The notes beneath the pieces are model-generated. The model did not search any database. It was given only the letters and a program-made list of their open reading frames with translations, and was not told the DNA's origin. 8,460 nucleotides of DNA from Cyclobacteriaceae bacterium (GTDB lineage: Bacteria; Bacteroidota; Bacteroidia; Cytophagales; Cyclobacteriaceae): assembly GCA_030637245.1 (NCBI GenBank), contig DAOVVI010000042.1:1-8460 (forward strand), in the 5' to 3' direction. This document shows positions 1 through 6,521 of this stretch, piece by piece (position 1 is the first letter of the stretch; each line of letters opens with the position of its first letter). Position numbers and translations under genes: made by a program.

Positions 1-1
1 T

Positions 2-601
2 AATGGTAGTCATGAACTGTTAAATGAGCCATACAGCCCAATGACAGTGAGGTTTTTTATGTTACAATCACATTATTCCAGTACACTAGACTTTTCCAAT
101 GATGCGCTAAAAGCAGCGGCTAAAGGTTATAAAAAAATGATCAATGGATTGGTATTGGCTAAAAATCTCCAATTCGTTAAAGATAATTCTGTAGAAATCA
201 ATGAGAAAACAACAGGTCAAATTAATGGAATAATTGATAATTGCTATCGTGCTTTAAATGATGATTTCAATACAGCTCAAGCTATTGCTCATATTTTCAA
301 TTTATTGAAAAAAATAAATTCGATTTCTACCGGAAATTTGAAAAGTAGCGAAATTGGAGAAGATATTTTTAATAAACTCATGGGTACATTTAGCTCACTG
401 GTAGAAAATGTACTTGGATTAAGGGAAGAAAAACCCACTGACGTTGAGGGTATTATCAATATTATTATTGATTTGTATAAGCAAGCCAAGCAATCCAGGG
501 ATTATGACAAAGTAGATGAAATCAGGCTGAAGCTTAAACAATACGGGGTTGTGCTGAAAGACATGAAAGAATCAGTAGGTTGGGCATACGAAGAACAATG
601 A
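2..601 (+). CDS. cysS: Cysteine--tRNA ligase, C-terminal part (5' end outside window)
   Basis: The frame is open from base 2 to a TGA at 599-601, giving 199 visible codons of a gene that starts before the window. The first residues (NGSHELLNEPYSPMTVRFF, then MLQSHYSSTLDFS) match the conserved stretch of class I cysteinyl-tRNA synthetases that follows the KMSKS loop. The Rossmann core, zinc site and KMSKS motif are therefore upstream and not seen. The rest is the helical DALR-like anticodon-binding region, ending in the typical tail RDYDKVDEIRLKLKQYGVVLKD. The enzyme charges tRNA-Cys in the cytoplasm. An internal ATG at 41 is not the start, because homologous residues precede it in frame. The stop codon overlaps the ATG of the next gene (ATGA, 598-601), so the two are probably co-transcribed and translationally coupled. 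Confidence 0.95.
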   Translation, partial: NGSHELLNEPYSPMTVRFFMLQSHYSSTLDFSNDALKAAAKGYKKMINGLVLAKNLQFVKDNSVEINEKTTGQINGIIDNCYRALNDDFNTAQAIAHIFNLLKKINSISTGNLKSSEIGEDIFNKLMGTFSSLVENVLGLREEKPTDVEGIINIIIDLYKQAKQSRDYDKVDEIRLKLKQYGVVLKDMKESVGWAYEEQ

Positions 602-1608
602 TAAAAAAAATACTTTTTATTCTTTTAATTTCAGGATGCTTATTTTTTGGATGTGAAAGCAGTAAAAAATCAGTAGATCATGCGGCTGCCAGGAATTCAA
701 AAAAAGCGATAACTGTACCATCATTCAACAGCGATTCTGCTTATTTATTCATTCAAAAGCAGGTCGATTTTGGTCCCCGGGTTCCAAATACCGATGCGCA
801 CAAAGTTTGTGGGGATTTTCTGGTAAATAAGCTTAAATCCTATGGAGCAAAGGTCACGGAACAAAATTTTCGTGAGCAGGCCTATAATGGCACTATTCTC
901 CATTTGAAAAATATAATTGCCGCCTACAATCCCAATGCCCGTAAGCGCATATTACTTGCTTCCCATTGGGATACCAGGCCTTATGCAGACAAGGATTTCG
1001 CGGGAAGATATGAAGCTATTGATGGTGCAAATGACGGCGGAAGCGGCGTTGGGATATTGCTCGAAGTGGCCAGGATCTTAAGTAAAAATGAAAAGCCAAA
1101 TACCGGAATTGATATAATTTTATTTGATGGAGAAGATTATGGAGAACATGAAGACGTTAAAAATACTCCGCTTAAAAATGGCCTTGTACAAATCTGGTGG
1201 TGTCTGGGTTCACAGTATTGGGCCGATCATCCTCATGTCCCTAAATACTCAGCTTATTATGGTATTCTGCTCGATATGGTTGGCAGCAAAAATGCCAGGT
1301 TTTACAAGGAAGGGGGGTCTATGCAATTTGCGCCAAAAGTAGTAAAGAAGGTCTGGAAAACGGCCAGAAGCCTTGGATATTCAAATTATTTTATAAATAC
1401 GAATAGCCCAGGTATCATGGATGATCACATATTTGTTAACAGAGACGCCAAAATCCCCATGATCGATATTGTAGAATTTGACCCGGATTCACCAAGCTAT
1501 TATTTTGGTGATTATCATCATACCAGGAAGGATAACATGAGCATCATCGACAAACAAACATTGCAGGCTGTTGGCGAAACTGTGCTTTATACCATATATA
1601 ATGAATAA
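598..1608 (+). CDS. M28-family glutaminyl-peptide cyclotransferase-like lipoprotein
   Basis: This 336-residue protein probably converts N-terminal glutamine of exported proteins to pyroglutamate in the periplasm. The N-terminus is a lipoprotein-type signal: MIKK, a hydrophobic run, then ISGC at Cys14; a second Cys at 19 (FFGC) is a weaker lipobox. The M28 catalytic fold is evident from SHWDTRP (His123-Asp125), DGANDGGSG (Asp146), LFDGEDYG (Glu179-Asp180), LLDMVG (Asp226) and MDDHIF (His277). By analogy with characterised cyclases, Asp146, Asp180 and His277 should bind one Zn(II), with Glu179 and Asp226 catalytic; this alignment is inferred from memory. The single-zinc pattern and WCLGSQYW block fit cyclases better than aminopeptidases, but a peptidase role cannot be excluded. 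ATG 598 is chosen over an in-frame TTG at 580 because it starts the signal peptide directly and overlaps the cysS stop. The gene ends 59 bp before polA. Confidence 0.85.
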   Translation: MIKKILFILLISGCLFFGCESSKKSVDHAAARNSKKAITVPSFNSDSAYLFIQKQVDFGPRVPNTDAHKVCGDFLVNKLKSYGAKVTEQNFREQAYNGTILHLKNIIAAYNPNARKRILLASHWDTRPYADKDFAGRYEAIDGANDGGSGVGILLEVARILSKNEKPNTGIDIILFDGEDYGEHEDVKNTPLKNGLVQIWWCLGSQYWADHPHVPKYSAYYGILLDMVGSKNARFYKEGGSMQFAPKVVKKVWKTARSLGYSNYFINTNSPGIMDDHIFVNRDAKIPMIDIVEFDPDSPSYYFGDYHHTRKDNMSIIDKQTLQAVGETVLYTIYNE

Positions 1609-1667
1609 GCAAAATTGTTTTTCATTGATTAATTCCTTTATTTAATTAAATTCTCAATAATCGAATT

Positions 1668-4466
1668 ATGGCTAAACCAGAAAAAAAGCTTTTTCTATTG
1701 GATGCAATGGCGCTTATATTCAGAGCTCATTTCGCATTTAGTAAAAACCCAAGAATTAACTCAAAAGGATTGAATACGGGAGTTGTTTTGGGATTCACCA
1801 ATTCTCTGATTGAAATTATAAATAAGGAAAAACCCACGCACATCGGTGTAGCCTTTGATATGCCAGGCCCAACCTTTCGTCATAAAATGTTTGAAGAATA
1901 CAAGGCTCATCGAGAGGAAGCACCTGAGGATATAAAAATCGGAATACCCATTGTAAGGGAGTTGGTAGAATGTTTTAATATACCGGTAATAGGAATGAGT
2001 GGTTATGAAGCTGATGACATTATCGGAACCCTGGCTAAAAAAGCATCTAAAAATGGTTTTGAAGTTTTTATGATGACGCCGGATAAGGATTATGCGCAGT
2101 TGGTGGAAGAACATATATATCTTTATAAACCGGCATACATGGGAAATGCTGTTGATATTCTGGGAGTTGATGAGGTGTTGAAGAAGTTTGATATTGCCGG
2201 GGTCGATCAGGTGCGGGATATTCTTGGTTTGCAGGGAGATGCTTCAGATAATATTCCCGGCATTCCGGGAATCGGCGCCAAAACGGCTGTGAAGTTGCTT
2301 AAAGAATTTGGAAGTGTGGAAAACCTGGTGGCTAACAGCGACAAGCTGAAAGGAAAGCAAAAGGAGAATGTTGAGAATTTTGGTCAGCAGGGCGTACTGT
2401 CTAAAGAACTTGCTACGATCGTGCTGGATGTTCCTGTAGAATTTGATGAGAAATCGCTTGAATACAATGGATTTGATGAGGAAAAATTAAAAACTCTTTT
2501 TGAAGAGTTGGAATTCAGAAACCTGGCGAAACGTGTTTTTGGTGCTTCATCCACGGGTATCGTGAAACCTGAAAATGCCCAGTTATCCATGTTCGGGAGT
2601 GCGCCTGCTCCGGAAATAAAAGAGGATGAAGAAATAAAAGAAGAAGTCGAGAAGAAAAACCTTTACAATACCATTCACGATTATCATCTGATTGATACAC
2701 CTGAATTGATAAAAAAATTGATATCATACCTGGAAATTCAGGATGAATTCTGCTTTGATACTGAAACTACAAGTGTCGATGCCAGGGAGGCTGAACTGGT
2801 TGGGATTTCGTTTTCTTATGTACCGGGAGAAGCATATTATATTCCTATACCTGAAGATCAGGACAAAGCCATGGAAATAGCGGGCTTTTTTAAGCCGGTC
2901 CTTGAAAATGAGTCCATTGGGAAAATCGGGCAAAATATTAAGTATGACATCATGGTGCTTAAAAATTACGGTGTTGGAGTTAAAGGGAAGCTTTTCGATA
3001 CCATGCTGGCGCATTACCTGTTTGAACCTGACACAAGGCATAACATGGATGTGCTGGCAGAAAACTACTTGAATTATACACCAGTTTCCATACAGACACT
3101 GATCGGAAAAAAAGGAACAAAACAGAGATCAATGCGAGATGCTGAAGTTGAAAAGGTAGTTCAGTATGCGGGTGAGGATGCCGATATCACGCTTCAACTA
3201 AAACATAAATTTGAAAAATTGGTCAAAGAAAAAGGTATAGAAAAATTGCTGTTCGACCTTGAAATCCCTCTCGTTAATGTTCTGGCTGATATGGAATATG
3301 AAGGTATAAAAGTTGATGAAGCAACCTTGAAAAAATTATCCACGGAATTGACCGTTTCCAGTGAAGCGGTTGAAAAGGAAATATATGAAATCGCCAGGGT
3401 TAAATTTAATATCGCCTCACCCAAACAGTTGGGTGCTGTACTTTTTGAAAAACTGAAACTTATCGATAAACCAAAAAAGACCAAGACTGGTCAATACGCG
3501 ACCGGAGAAGAGATCTTAGCAGGATTAGCAAATGAACATCCGATTGCATCAAAGATCCTGGATTTCCGTGAACTTCAGAAACTCAAGTCAACTTATGTGG
3601 ATGCTCTACCTGCTTTGATCAGTAAAAAGGATGGCAGGATCCATACTTCTTACAACCAGGCAGTAGCAGCCACAGGTCGTCTGAGCAGCACAAATCCTAA
3701 TTTGCAAAATATTCCAATAAGAACGGCTAAAGGTCGTGAGATCAGGAAAGCTTTTATTCCAAGAGATAAGGATTTTATCCTGATGTCCGCAGATTATTCA
3801 CAGATCGAGTTGAGAATTATGGCTGCTTTTGCCAAAGATGAAAGTATGATTGAGGCGTTTAAAAATGGCCGCGATATCCATGCTGCCACTGCCAGTAAAA
3901 TCTTTAAAGTTCTGATAGAAGATGTGGATGACGATATGCGTAGAAAGGCCAAAACAGCTAATTTTGGAATTATATATGGCATATCAGCATTCGGACTTTC
4001 GCAACGTTTAGGAATCCCCAGGAGAGAAGCCACTGATATCATTGATGCATATTTTACCGAGTTTTCTGCAGTAAAAACCTATATGGATAAAGTAATCAAT
4101 GACGCAAGGGAAAAAGAGTATGTGGAAACGATCTTGGGTAGAAAAAGGTATTTGAGAGATATAAACTCTAAAAACGCAACAATGCGTGGATTTTCAGAGC
4201 GAAATGCCATTAATGCCCCGATCCAGGGAAGCGCTGCCGACATGATCAAAGTAGCCATGATCAATATTCATAGTTGGATGAAAAAGGAGCAACTAAAATC
4301 GAGAATGATCCTCCAGGTACATGATGAACTTGTCTTCGATGTACATAATTCGGAGAAGAAATTATTGGAGCAGAAAATCCCGGAATTTATGAAGTCAGCC
4401 ATCGAACTGGAAGTGCCAATGGAAGTCGGGTTAGGATTTGGTCAAAACTGGTTGGAAGCGCATTAA
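1668..4466 (+). CDS. polA: DNA polymerase I, full length with all three domains
   Basis: The 932-residue product is a family A polymerase that removes RNA primers and fills gaps in replication and repair. Residues 1 to about 290 are the 5'-nuclease domain (FLLDAMALIFRAHFAF, GYEADDIIGT, TPDKDYAQLV, GDASDNIPGIPGIGAKTA). A charged linker rich in Glu and Lys follows at about 300-330. The 3'-5' exonuclease domain keeps its catalytic residues: Asp364-x-Glu366 (DTETT), Asp427 (NIKYD) and Tyr500-x3-Asp504 (YAGED), so proofreading should be active. The polymerase domain has motif A with Asp709 (SADYSQIELR), the O-helix with Arg758, Lys762, Phe766 and Tyr770 (RRKAKTANFGIIYG), and motif C with His885-Asp886-Glu887 (QVHDELVFD). 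Phe at 766, equivalent to E. coli Phe762, is the residue associated with discrimination against dideoxynucleotides. Length and domain order are ordinary. No clear promoter is visible in the 59 bp upstream, so it may share the cysS-cyclase transcript. Confidence 0.98.
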   Translation: MAKPEKKLFLLDAMALIFRAHFAFSKNPRINSKGLNTGVVLGFTNSLIEIINKEKPTHIGVAFDMPGPTFRHKMFEEYKAHREEAPEDIKIGIPIVRELVECFNIPVIGMSGYEADDIIGTLAKKASKNGFEVFMMTPDKDYAQLVEEHIYLYKPAYMGNAVDILGVDEVLKKFDIAGVDQVRDILGLQGDASDNIPGIPGIGAKTAVKLLKEFGSVENLVANSDKLKGKQKENVENFGQQGVLSKELATIVLDVPVEFDEKSLEYNGFDEEKLKTLFEELEFRNLAKRVFGASSTGIVKPENAQLSMFGSAPAPEIKEDEEIKEEVEKKNLYNTIHDYHLIDTPELIKKLISYLEIQDEFCFDTETTSVDAREAELVGISFSYVPGEAYYIPIPEDQDKAMEIAGFFKPVLENESIGKIGQNIKYDIMVLKNYGVGVKGKLFDTMLAHYLFEPDTRHNMDVLAENYLNYTPVSIQTLIGKKGTKQRSMRDAEVEKVVQYAGEDADITLQLKHKFEKLVKEKGIEKLLFDLEIPLVNVLADMEYEGIKVDEATLKKLSTELTVSSEAVEKEIYEIARVKFNIASPKQLGAVLFEKLKLIDKPKKTKTGQYATGEEILAGLANEHPIASKILDFRELQKLKSTYVDALPALISKKDGRIHTSYNQAVAATGRLSSTNPNLQNIPIRTAKGREIRKAFIPRDKDFILMSADYSQIELRIMAAFAKDESMIEAFKNGRDIHAATASKIFKVLIEDVDDDMRRKAKTANFGIIYGISAFGLSQRLGIPRREATDIIDAYFTEFSAVKTYMDKVINDAREKEYVETILGRKRYLRDINSKNATMRGFSERNAINAPIQGSAADMIKVAMINIHSWMKKEQLKSRMILQVHDELVFDVHNSEKKLLEQKIPEFMKSAIELEVPMEVGLGFGQNWLEAH

Positions 4467-4497
4467 CAATCAACATATCTAACAATGTTAAAATTTG

Positions 4498-4506
4498 TAT
4501 ATTTAC
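4498..4506 (+). promoter_or_regulatory. Candidate -7 promoter element for mntA-hepT
   Basis: TATATTTAC resembles the Bacteroidota -7 element (TAnnTTTG) with A instead of the final G. It ends only 3 bases before the mntA ATG at 4510. A second imperfect match, TA-AAA-TTTG at 4489-4497 with one extra spacer base, lies just upstream. Either would place the transcription start at or within a few bases of the ATG. No convincing -33 TTG is seen at the expected distance. A 5-bp inverted repeat (AACAT 4472-4476, ATGTT 4485-4489) lies just upstream and could be an operator, but it is too short to trust. Confidence 0.3.
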
Positions 4507-4509
4507 TTT

Positions 4510-4815
4510 ATGAATCTTGATGAACGAAAAATAAAAACGATAGGTGATTATTTCAAAGCTCGACCGGTTTTGAAAGCATATCTATTTGGATCATACGTTC
4601 GTGGAGAAGCTGATAGTCAAAGTGATATGGATATCTTAGTTGATCTTGATTATTCGCAAAAAATAGGAATGCAATTCATCCAAATGAAGATTGATTTGGA
4701 GAAATTATTAAATACAAATGTGGATTTAGTTTCTTCAAATGGTTTATCAAAATATATCAAGCCATTGGTTGATGATGAAAAACAATTAATATATGCGAGG
4801 AAAATTGGGAGATAA
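4510..4815 (+). CDS. mntA: MntA-type minimal nucleotidyltransferase antitoxin
   Basis: This 101-residue protein has the minimal nucleotidyltransferase signature of the pol-beta superfamily. The GSYVRGE motif is at residues 27-33, Ser38-Asp39-x-Asp41 follows with VDLD, and a third carboxylate is Asp72 in NVDLV. All metal-binding acidic residues are therefore present and the enzyme should be active. In the known MntA-HepT systems, MntA transfers AMP from ATP to a tyrosine of the HEPN toxin and neutralises it. The partner directly follows and overlaps by 23 bp, which supports this role over a drug-modifying nucleotidyltransferase. ATG 4510 (MNLDERK) is chosen; an in-frame TTG at 4495 would add only MYIYF and would cut into the candidate promoter. 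The gene is AT-rich (14 G+C in the 60 bases from 4681), lower than the polA samples, but cysS is also AT-rich, so transfer is not proven. Confidence 0.88.
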   Translation: MNLDERKIKTIGDYFKARPVLKAYLFGSYVRGEADSQSDMDILVDLDYSQKIGMQFIQMKIDLEKLLNTNVDLVSSNGLSKYIKPLVDDEKQLIYARKIGR

Positions 4816-5140
4816 AGTAAGACTCCAGCATATTATTGATGCAATTCTTGAAATCGAAAGCTATTTGTTAGATACAGATTTTTCAGGTTTTTCTGAAAAT
4901 TCAATGATGAGATTTGCATGTATCAAACAAATGGAAATTATTGGAGAAGCAGGAAATCATATTTCTGAGGGAATTAAATCAAAATTTTCAACAATTAAAT
5001 GGGCTCAAATAGTGGGAATGAGGAATGTATTTGTGCATGAATATTTTGGTGTAGATACAAACTTAGTTTGGGAAATTATTAATGATGACTTACCGGATTT
5101 AAAAGAAAAAGTAGTCGAGATTTTAGAGTCATTAGAATAA
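4793..5140 (+). CDS. hepT: HepT-type HEPN RNase toxin (DUF86)
   Basis: This is a 115-residue, mostly helical protein of the HEPN/DUF86 family. The RNase signature R-x4-H-x-Y is intact at Arg77, His82 and Tyr84 (RNVFVHEYFGVD). Arg and His form the composite active site at the dimer interface. The Tyr corresponds to the residue AMPylated by MntA in characterised pairs. Other family features are IKQMEIIGEAGNHIS (about 45-59) and the C-terminal LVWEIINDDLPDLKEKV helix. The probable function is RNA cleavage that arrests growth when MntA is lost, and possibly phage defence; the phenotype is inferred from the family. The ATG at 4793 lies inside mntA in another frame, giving a 23-bp overlap and coupled translation. 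A TTG codon at 4805 is an alternative start but unlikely. No frameshift or missing residue suggests decay. Confidence 0.88.
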   Translation: MRGKLGDKVRLQHIIDAILEIESYLLDTDFSGFSENSMMRFACIKQMEIIGEAGNHISEGIKSKFSTIKWAQIVGMRNVFVHEYFGVDTNLVWEIINDDLPDLKEKVVEILESLE

Positions 5141-5167
5141 CTACAACAGCCCCTACTTTGTAGTTTT
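5141..5167 (+). terminator. Weak hairpin immediately after hepT
   Basis: CTACAA (5141-5146) pairs with TTGTAG (5158-5163) across an 11-base loop and is followed by TTTT. It begins at the base after the hepT stop. Six mostly A-T pairs make it a weak terminator at best. The rest of the gap up to the IS (to about 5290) shows no gene, only AT-rich DNA with a 12-bp palindrome ATTATTAATAAT (5184-5195) and a spaced 7-bp inverted repeat (CTTAGTA 5178-5184, TACTAAG 5238-5244). Confidence 0.3.
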
Positions 5168-5291
5168 GTGATTATAACTTAGTATTATTAATAATTTCTA
5201 TTTCAGAGGACGGAATTCAAATCTTTGCGGTTAATTTTACTAAGATATTTTCTTATTGTGAATTCTACTTTCAATTAATGCCACTGGGCAC

Positions 5292-5293
5292 TA
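5292..5293. repeat. Left TA target-site duplication
   Basis: TA directly abuts the outer end of the left inverted repeat and is preceded by C. The matching TA at 6489-6490 is followed by G. Removing the element and one TA restores CTAG, the preferred IS630 target. Confidence 0.8.
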
Positions 5294-5324
5294 GTGTCAA
5301 GTCAAGTATAGTATTTCGGGTAAA
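5294..5324 (+). repeat. IS left terminal inverted repeat (bipartite)
   Basis: Two blocks match the right end exactly: GTGTCAAGTCAAG (5294-5306, 13 bp) and TTTCGGGTAAA (5314-5324, 11 bp). They are separated by 7 bp of which one base matches. Overall 25 of 31 positions agree. The inner block lies just before the transposase promoter candidate. Confidence 0.9.
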
Positions 5325-5329
5325 AGTAT

Positions 5330-5337
5330 TATATTTG
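5330..5337 (+). promoter_or_regulatory. -7 promoter element of the IS transposase
   Basis: TATATTTG is an exact match to the Bacteroidota -7 consensus TAnnTTTG, followed by C as is common. It lies 11 bases before the ATG at 5349, giving a leader of only a few bases. No TTG is found at the -33 distance. It sits just inside the left inverted repeat, so transposase binding to that repeat could repress it; this is inference. Confidence 0.5.
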
Positions 5338-5348
5338 CAGAAACTGCC

Positions 5349-5837
5349 ATGAAAAAATATAAAGTAACATTGACAGATTCAGAGATTGAACTTCTTGATG
5401 AAATAACTAGAAAGGGTAAGCGCAGAGCTCAGGTTATTCGAAATGCTTATGTTTTGCTTAATTGCAATGAAGCCGATAACGGAAAGAAACAAATAGATGA
5501 GGATGTGTCGAAATTATTGGGCATCACGGTACGGACATTAGAGAACATCAGGAAGAGGTTTGTTTTAGAAGGCTTTGATATAGCGCTTTATGGGAAAAAG
5601 AGCAATCGGGTTTACAACCCAAAAGTAGATGGAGATGTAGAAGCGCATTTGGTAGCTTTGAGTTGCAGTGATCCCCCAAAAGGTTATTCCAGGTGGTCCC
5701 TTCGCTTATTGTCATGCCGGATGGCAGAACTTCAATACGTAGATTCTATTTCACATGAGGCGGTACGAACCGTTTTAAAAAAACGAATTAAAACCGTGGC
5801 GGGAGAAAGGATGGCTAATATCACCACGAAACAATAG
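5349..5837 (+). CDS. IS630 transposase, N-terminal frame (DNA-binding part)
   Basis: This frame gives 162 residues from ATG 5349 to TAG at 5835-5837. Residues of about 25-85 form a helix-turn-helix region typical of IS630 transposases (RAQVIRNAYVLL, then ISKLL-like DVSKLLGITVRTLENIRKRF). A second helical segment follows (KGYSRWSLRLLSCRMAEL, SHEAVRTVLKK). Family similarity stops at the A7 run (5777-5783): the last 17 residues, RIKTVAGERMANITTKQ, look out of frame. The continuation NELKPW is found one frame over. Without recoding, the product has no catalytic domain and might at most bind the inverted repeats as a repressor, which is inference. The start follows a good -7 element with a short leader. 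Confidence 0.88.
   Translation: MKKYKVTLTDSEIELLDEITRKGKRRAQVIRNAYVLLNCNEADNGKKQIDEDVSKLLGITVRTLENIRKRFVLEGFDIALYGKKSNRVYNPKVDGDVEAHLVALSCSDPPKGYSRWSLRLLSCRMAELQYVDSISHEAVRTVLKKRIKTVAGERMANITTKQ
5777..5783 (+). other. A7 slippery run where the transposase changes frame
   Basis: The sequence T4A7C (5773-5784) reads GTT TTA AAA AAA CGA in the first frame. The conserved family peptide continues as AAC GAA TTA AAA CCG TGG (NELKPW) from 5782. Going from the first to the second frame needs loss of one A, gain of two A, or a +1/-2 ribosomal shift. The downstream frame opens immediately after a TAA at 5776-5778, so the switch must occur at or after this run. Confidence 0.75.
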
Positions 5838-6480
5838 CTCGTTTGTCGCCCACATGGAACAAGTATTGGACGTGTACAAAATGGCTTATAATGAGAATTA
5901 TCCAGTAGTTTGCATGGATGAATCTCCCAAACAGTTAATTAAGGAAACAAGGGTGCCGATTGATATGAAACCCGGAAAAGAAAGAAGGATAGACTTTGAA
6001 TATGAGCGTTGTGGGGCGTGCAACGTATTTATGGCAAATGAGCCACTTAAAGGGAAAAGGTATGTTGAAATCAAGGAGAGCAAGACGAAAAAGGATTGGG
6101 CATATTTTGTAAGAGAACTTGCGGACAATCAATACGAAGATGCAACTAAAATAAGATTAGTTATGGACAATTTAAATACCCATTCGCCATCGGCACTATA
6201 TGAGGTATTTGAACCAGAAGAAGCAAAACGCATTTGGGACAGGTTTGAATTCATATATACGCCAAAGCATGGAAGTTGGTTAAACATGGCAGAAATAGAA
6301 CTTAATGTTTTAAATGGTCAATGTCTGAACAGAAGGATTGACAACATAGAAACAGTAAAAGATGAGGTAGCAGCTTGGTGTGAATCAAGAAATAATATGA
6401 AGGCAAAAATAAACTGGCAGTTTACAACAAAAGATGCACGGATAAAATTAAGAAGACTTTACCCGAAACTTGAAGCTTGA
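5782..6480 (+). CDS. IS630 transposase, C-terminal frame (DDE catalytic domain)
   Basis: From 5782 this frame reads NELKPWREKGWLISPRNN, then SSFVAHMEQVLDVY, the expected continuation of the N-terminal part. It runs to a TGA at 6478-6480. The DDE triad is present: Asp in VVCMDESPKQ (codon 5917), Asp in RLVMDNLNTH (codon 6166) and most likely Glu in GSWLNMAEIE (codon 6292). These residues bind the two metal ions for strand cutting and joining. An ATG at 5854 (MEQVLDVY) could start a separate 208-residue product, but homologous residues upstream of it argue that it belongs to a fused protein of about 376-377 residues made by recoding at the A7 run. The last codons, for LYPKLEA, overlap the right inverted repeat. 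Confidence 0.85.
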   Translation, partial: NELKPWREKGWLISPRNNSSFVAHMEQVLDVYKMAYNENYPVVCMDESPKQLIKETRVPIDMKPGKERRIDFEYERCGACNVFMANEPLKGKRYVEIKESKTKKDWAYFVRELADNQYEDATKIRLVMDNLNTHSPSALYEVFEPEEAKRIWDRFEFIYTPKHGSWLNMAEIELNVLNGQCLNRRIDNIETVKDEVAAWCESRNNMKAKINWQFTTKDARIKLRRLYPKLEA

Positions 6481-6488
6481 CTTGACAC
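6458..6488 (-). repeat. IS right terminal inverted repeat (bipartite)
   Basis: On the minus strand from 6488 it reads GTGTCAAGTCAAG, seven diverged bases, then TTTCGGGTAAA, with the same spacing as the left end. The repeat contains the transposase stop codon and encodes its last residues. Confidence 0.9.
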
Positions 6489-6490
6489 TA
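6489..6490. repeat. Right TA target-site duplication
   Basis: TA follows the right inverted repeat and precedes G, matching the left TA at 5292-5293 and completing the CTAG target. Confidence 0.8.
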
Positions 6491-6521
6491 GGTTCTGGGC
6501 TGTACCCTTTAACCATAATCG

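Larger units (their letters stand above)
5294..6488 (+). mobile_element. Complete IS630-family insertion sequence, 1195 bp
   Basis: The element is bounded by inverted repeats starting GTGTCAAGTCAAG and flanked by TA dinucleotides (5292-5293 and 6489-6490), which is the hallmark of the IS630/Tc1/mariner group. The ends read C-TA-[IS]-TA-G, so the target was CTAG. It carries one transposase gene split over two frames. The transposase stop codon lies within the right repeat, so the element has almost no spare DNA. It sits in intergenic DNA between hepT and a strong terminator (6522-6555). The size is usual for the family. Intact ends, exact TA duplication and full DDE residues suggest recent or still mobilisable insertion, subject to the frameshift. 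Confidence 0.93.

Noticed and set aside
1124..1342. Plus-strand open frame of 72 codons inside the cyclase gene
   Set aside because: It is an alternative frame of a gene with all catalytic motifs in the main frame, and has no family resemblance.
1761..2114. Open frame antisense to polA (117 codons); similar ones at 2724-3041, 3194-3484 and 3794-4042
   Set aside because: They lie entirely inside a well-supported polA frame, show no recognisable motifs and look like chance complements of conserved codons.
5178..5244. ATTATTAATAAT palindrome and CTTAGTA/TACTAAG inverted repeat downstream of hepT
   Set aside because: Both are short and in very AT-rich DNA where such symmetry is expected by chance; no associated gene or site was found.
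5777..5783. Classical -1 ribosomal frameshift on A AAA AAA
   Set aside because: The -1 frame hits TAA at 5789-5791 after two codons and does not lead to the DDE frame.
5291..6491. IS ends placed at CTAGTGTCAAG, including C and TA in a 16-bp repeat
   Set aside because: IS630 elements duplicate TA within CTAG, so the outer CTA/TAG belong to the target and the element is 5294-6488.
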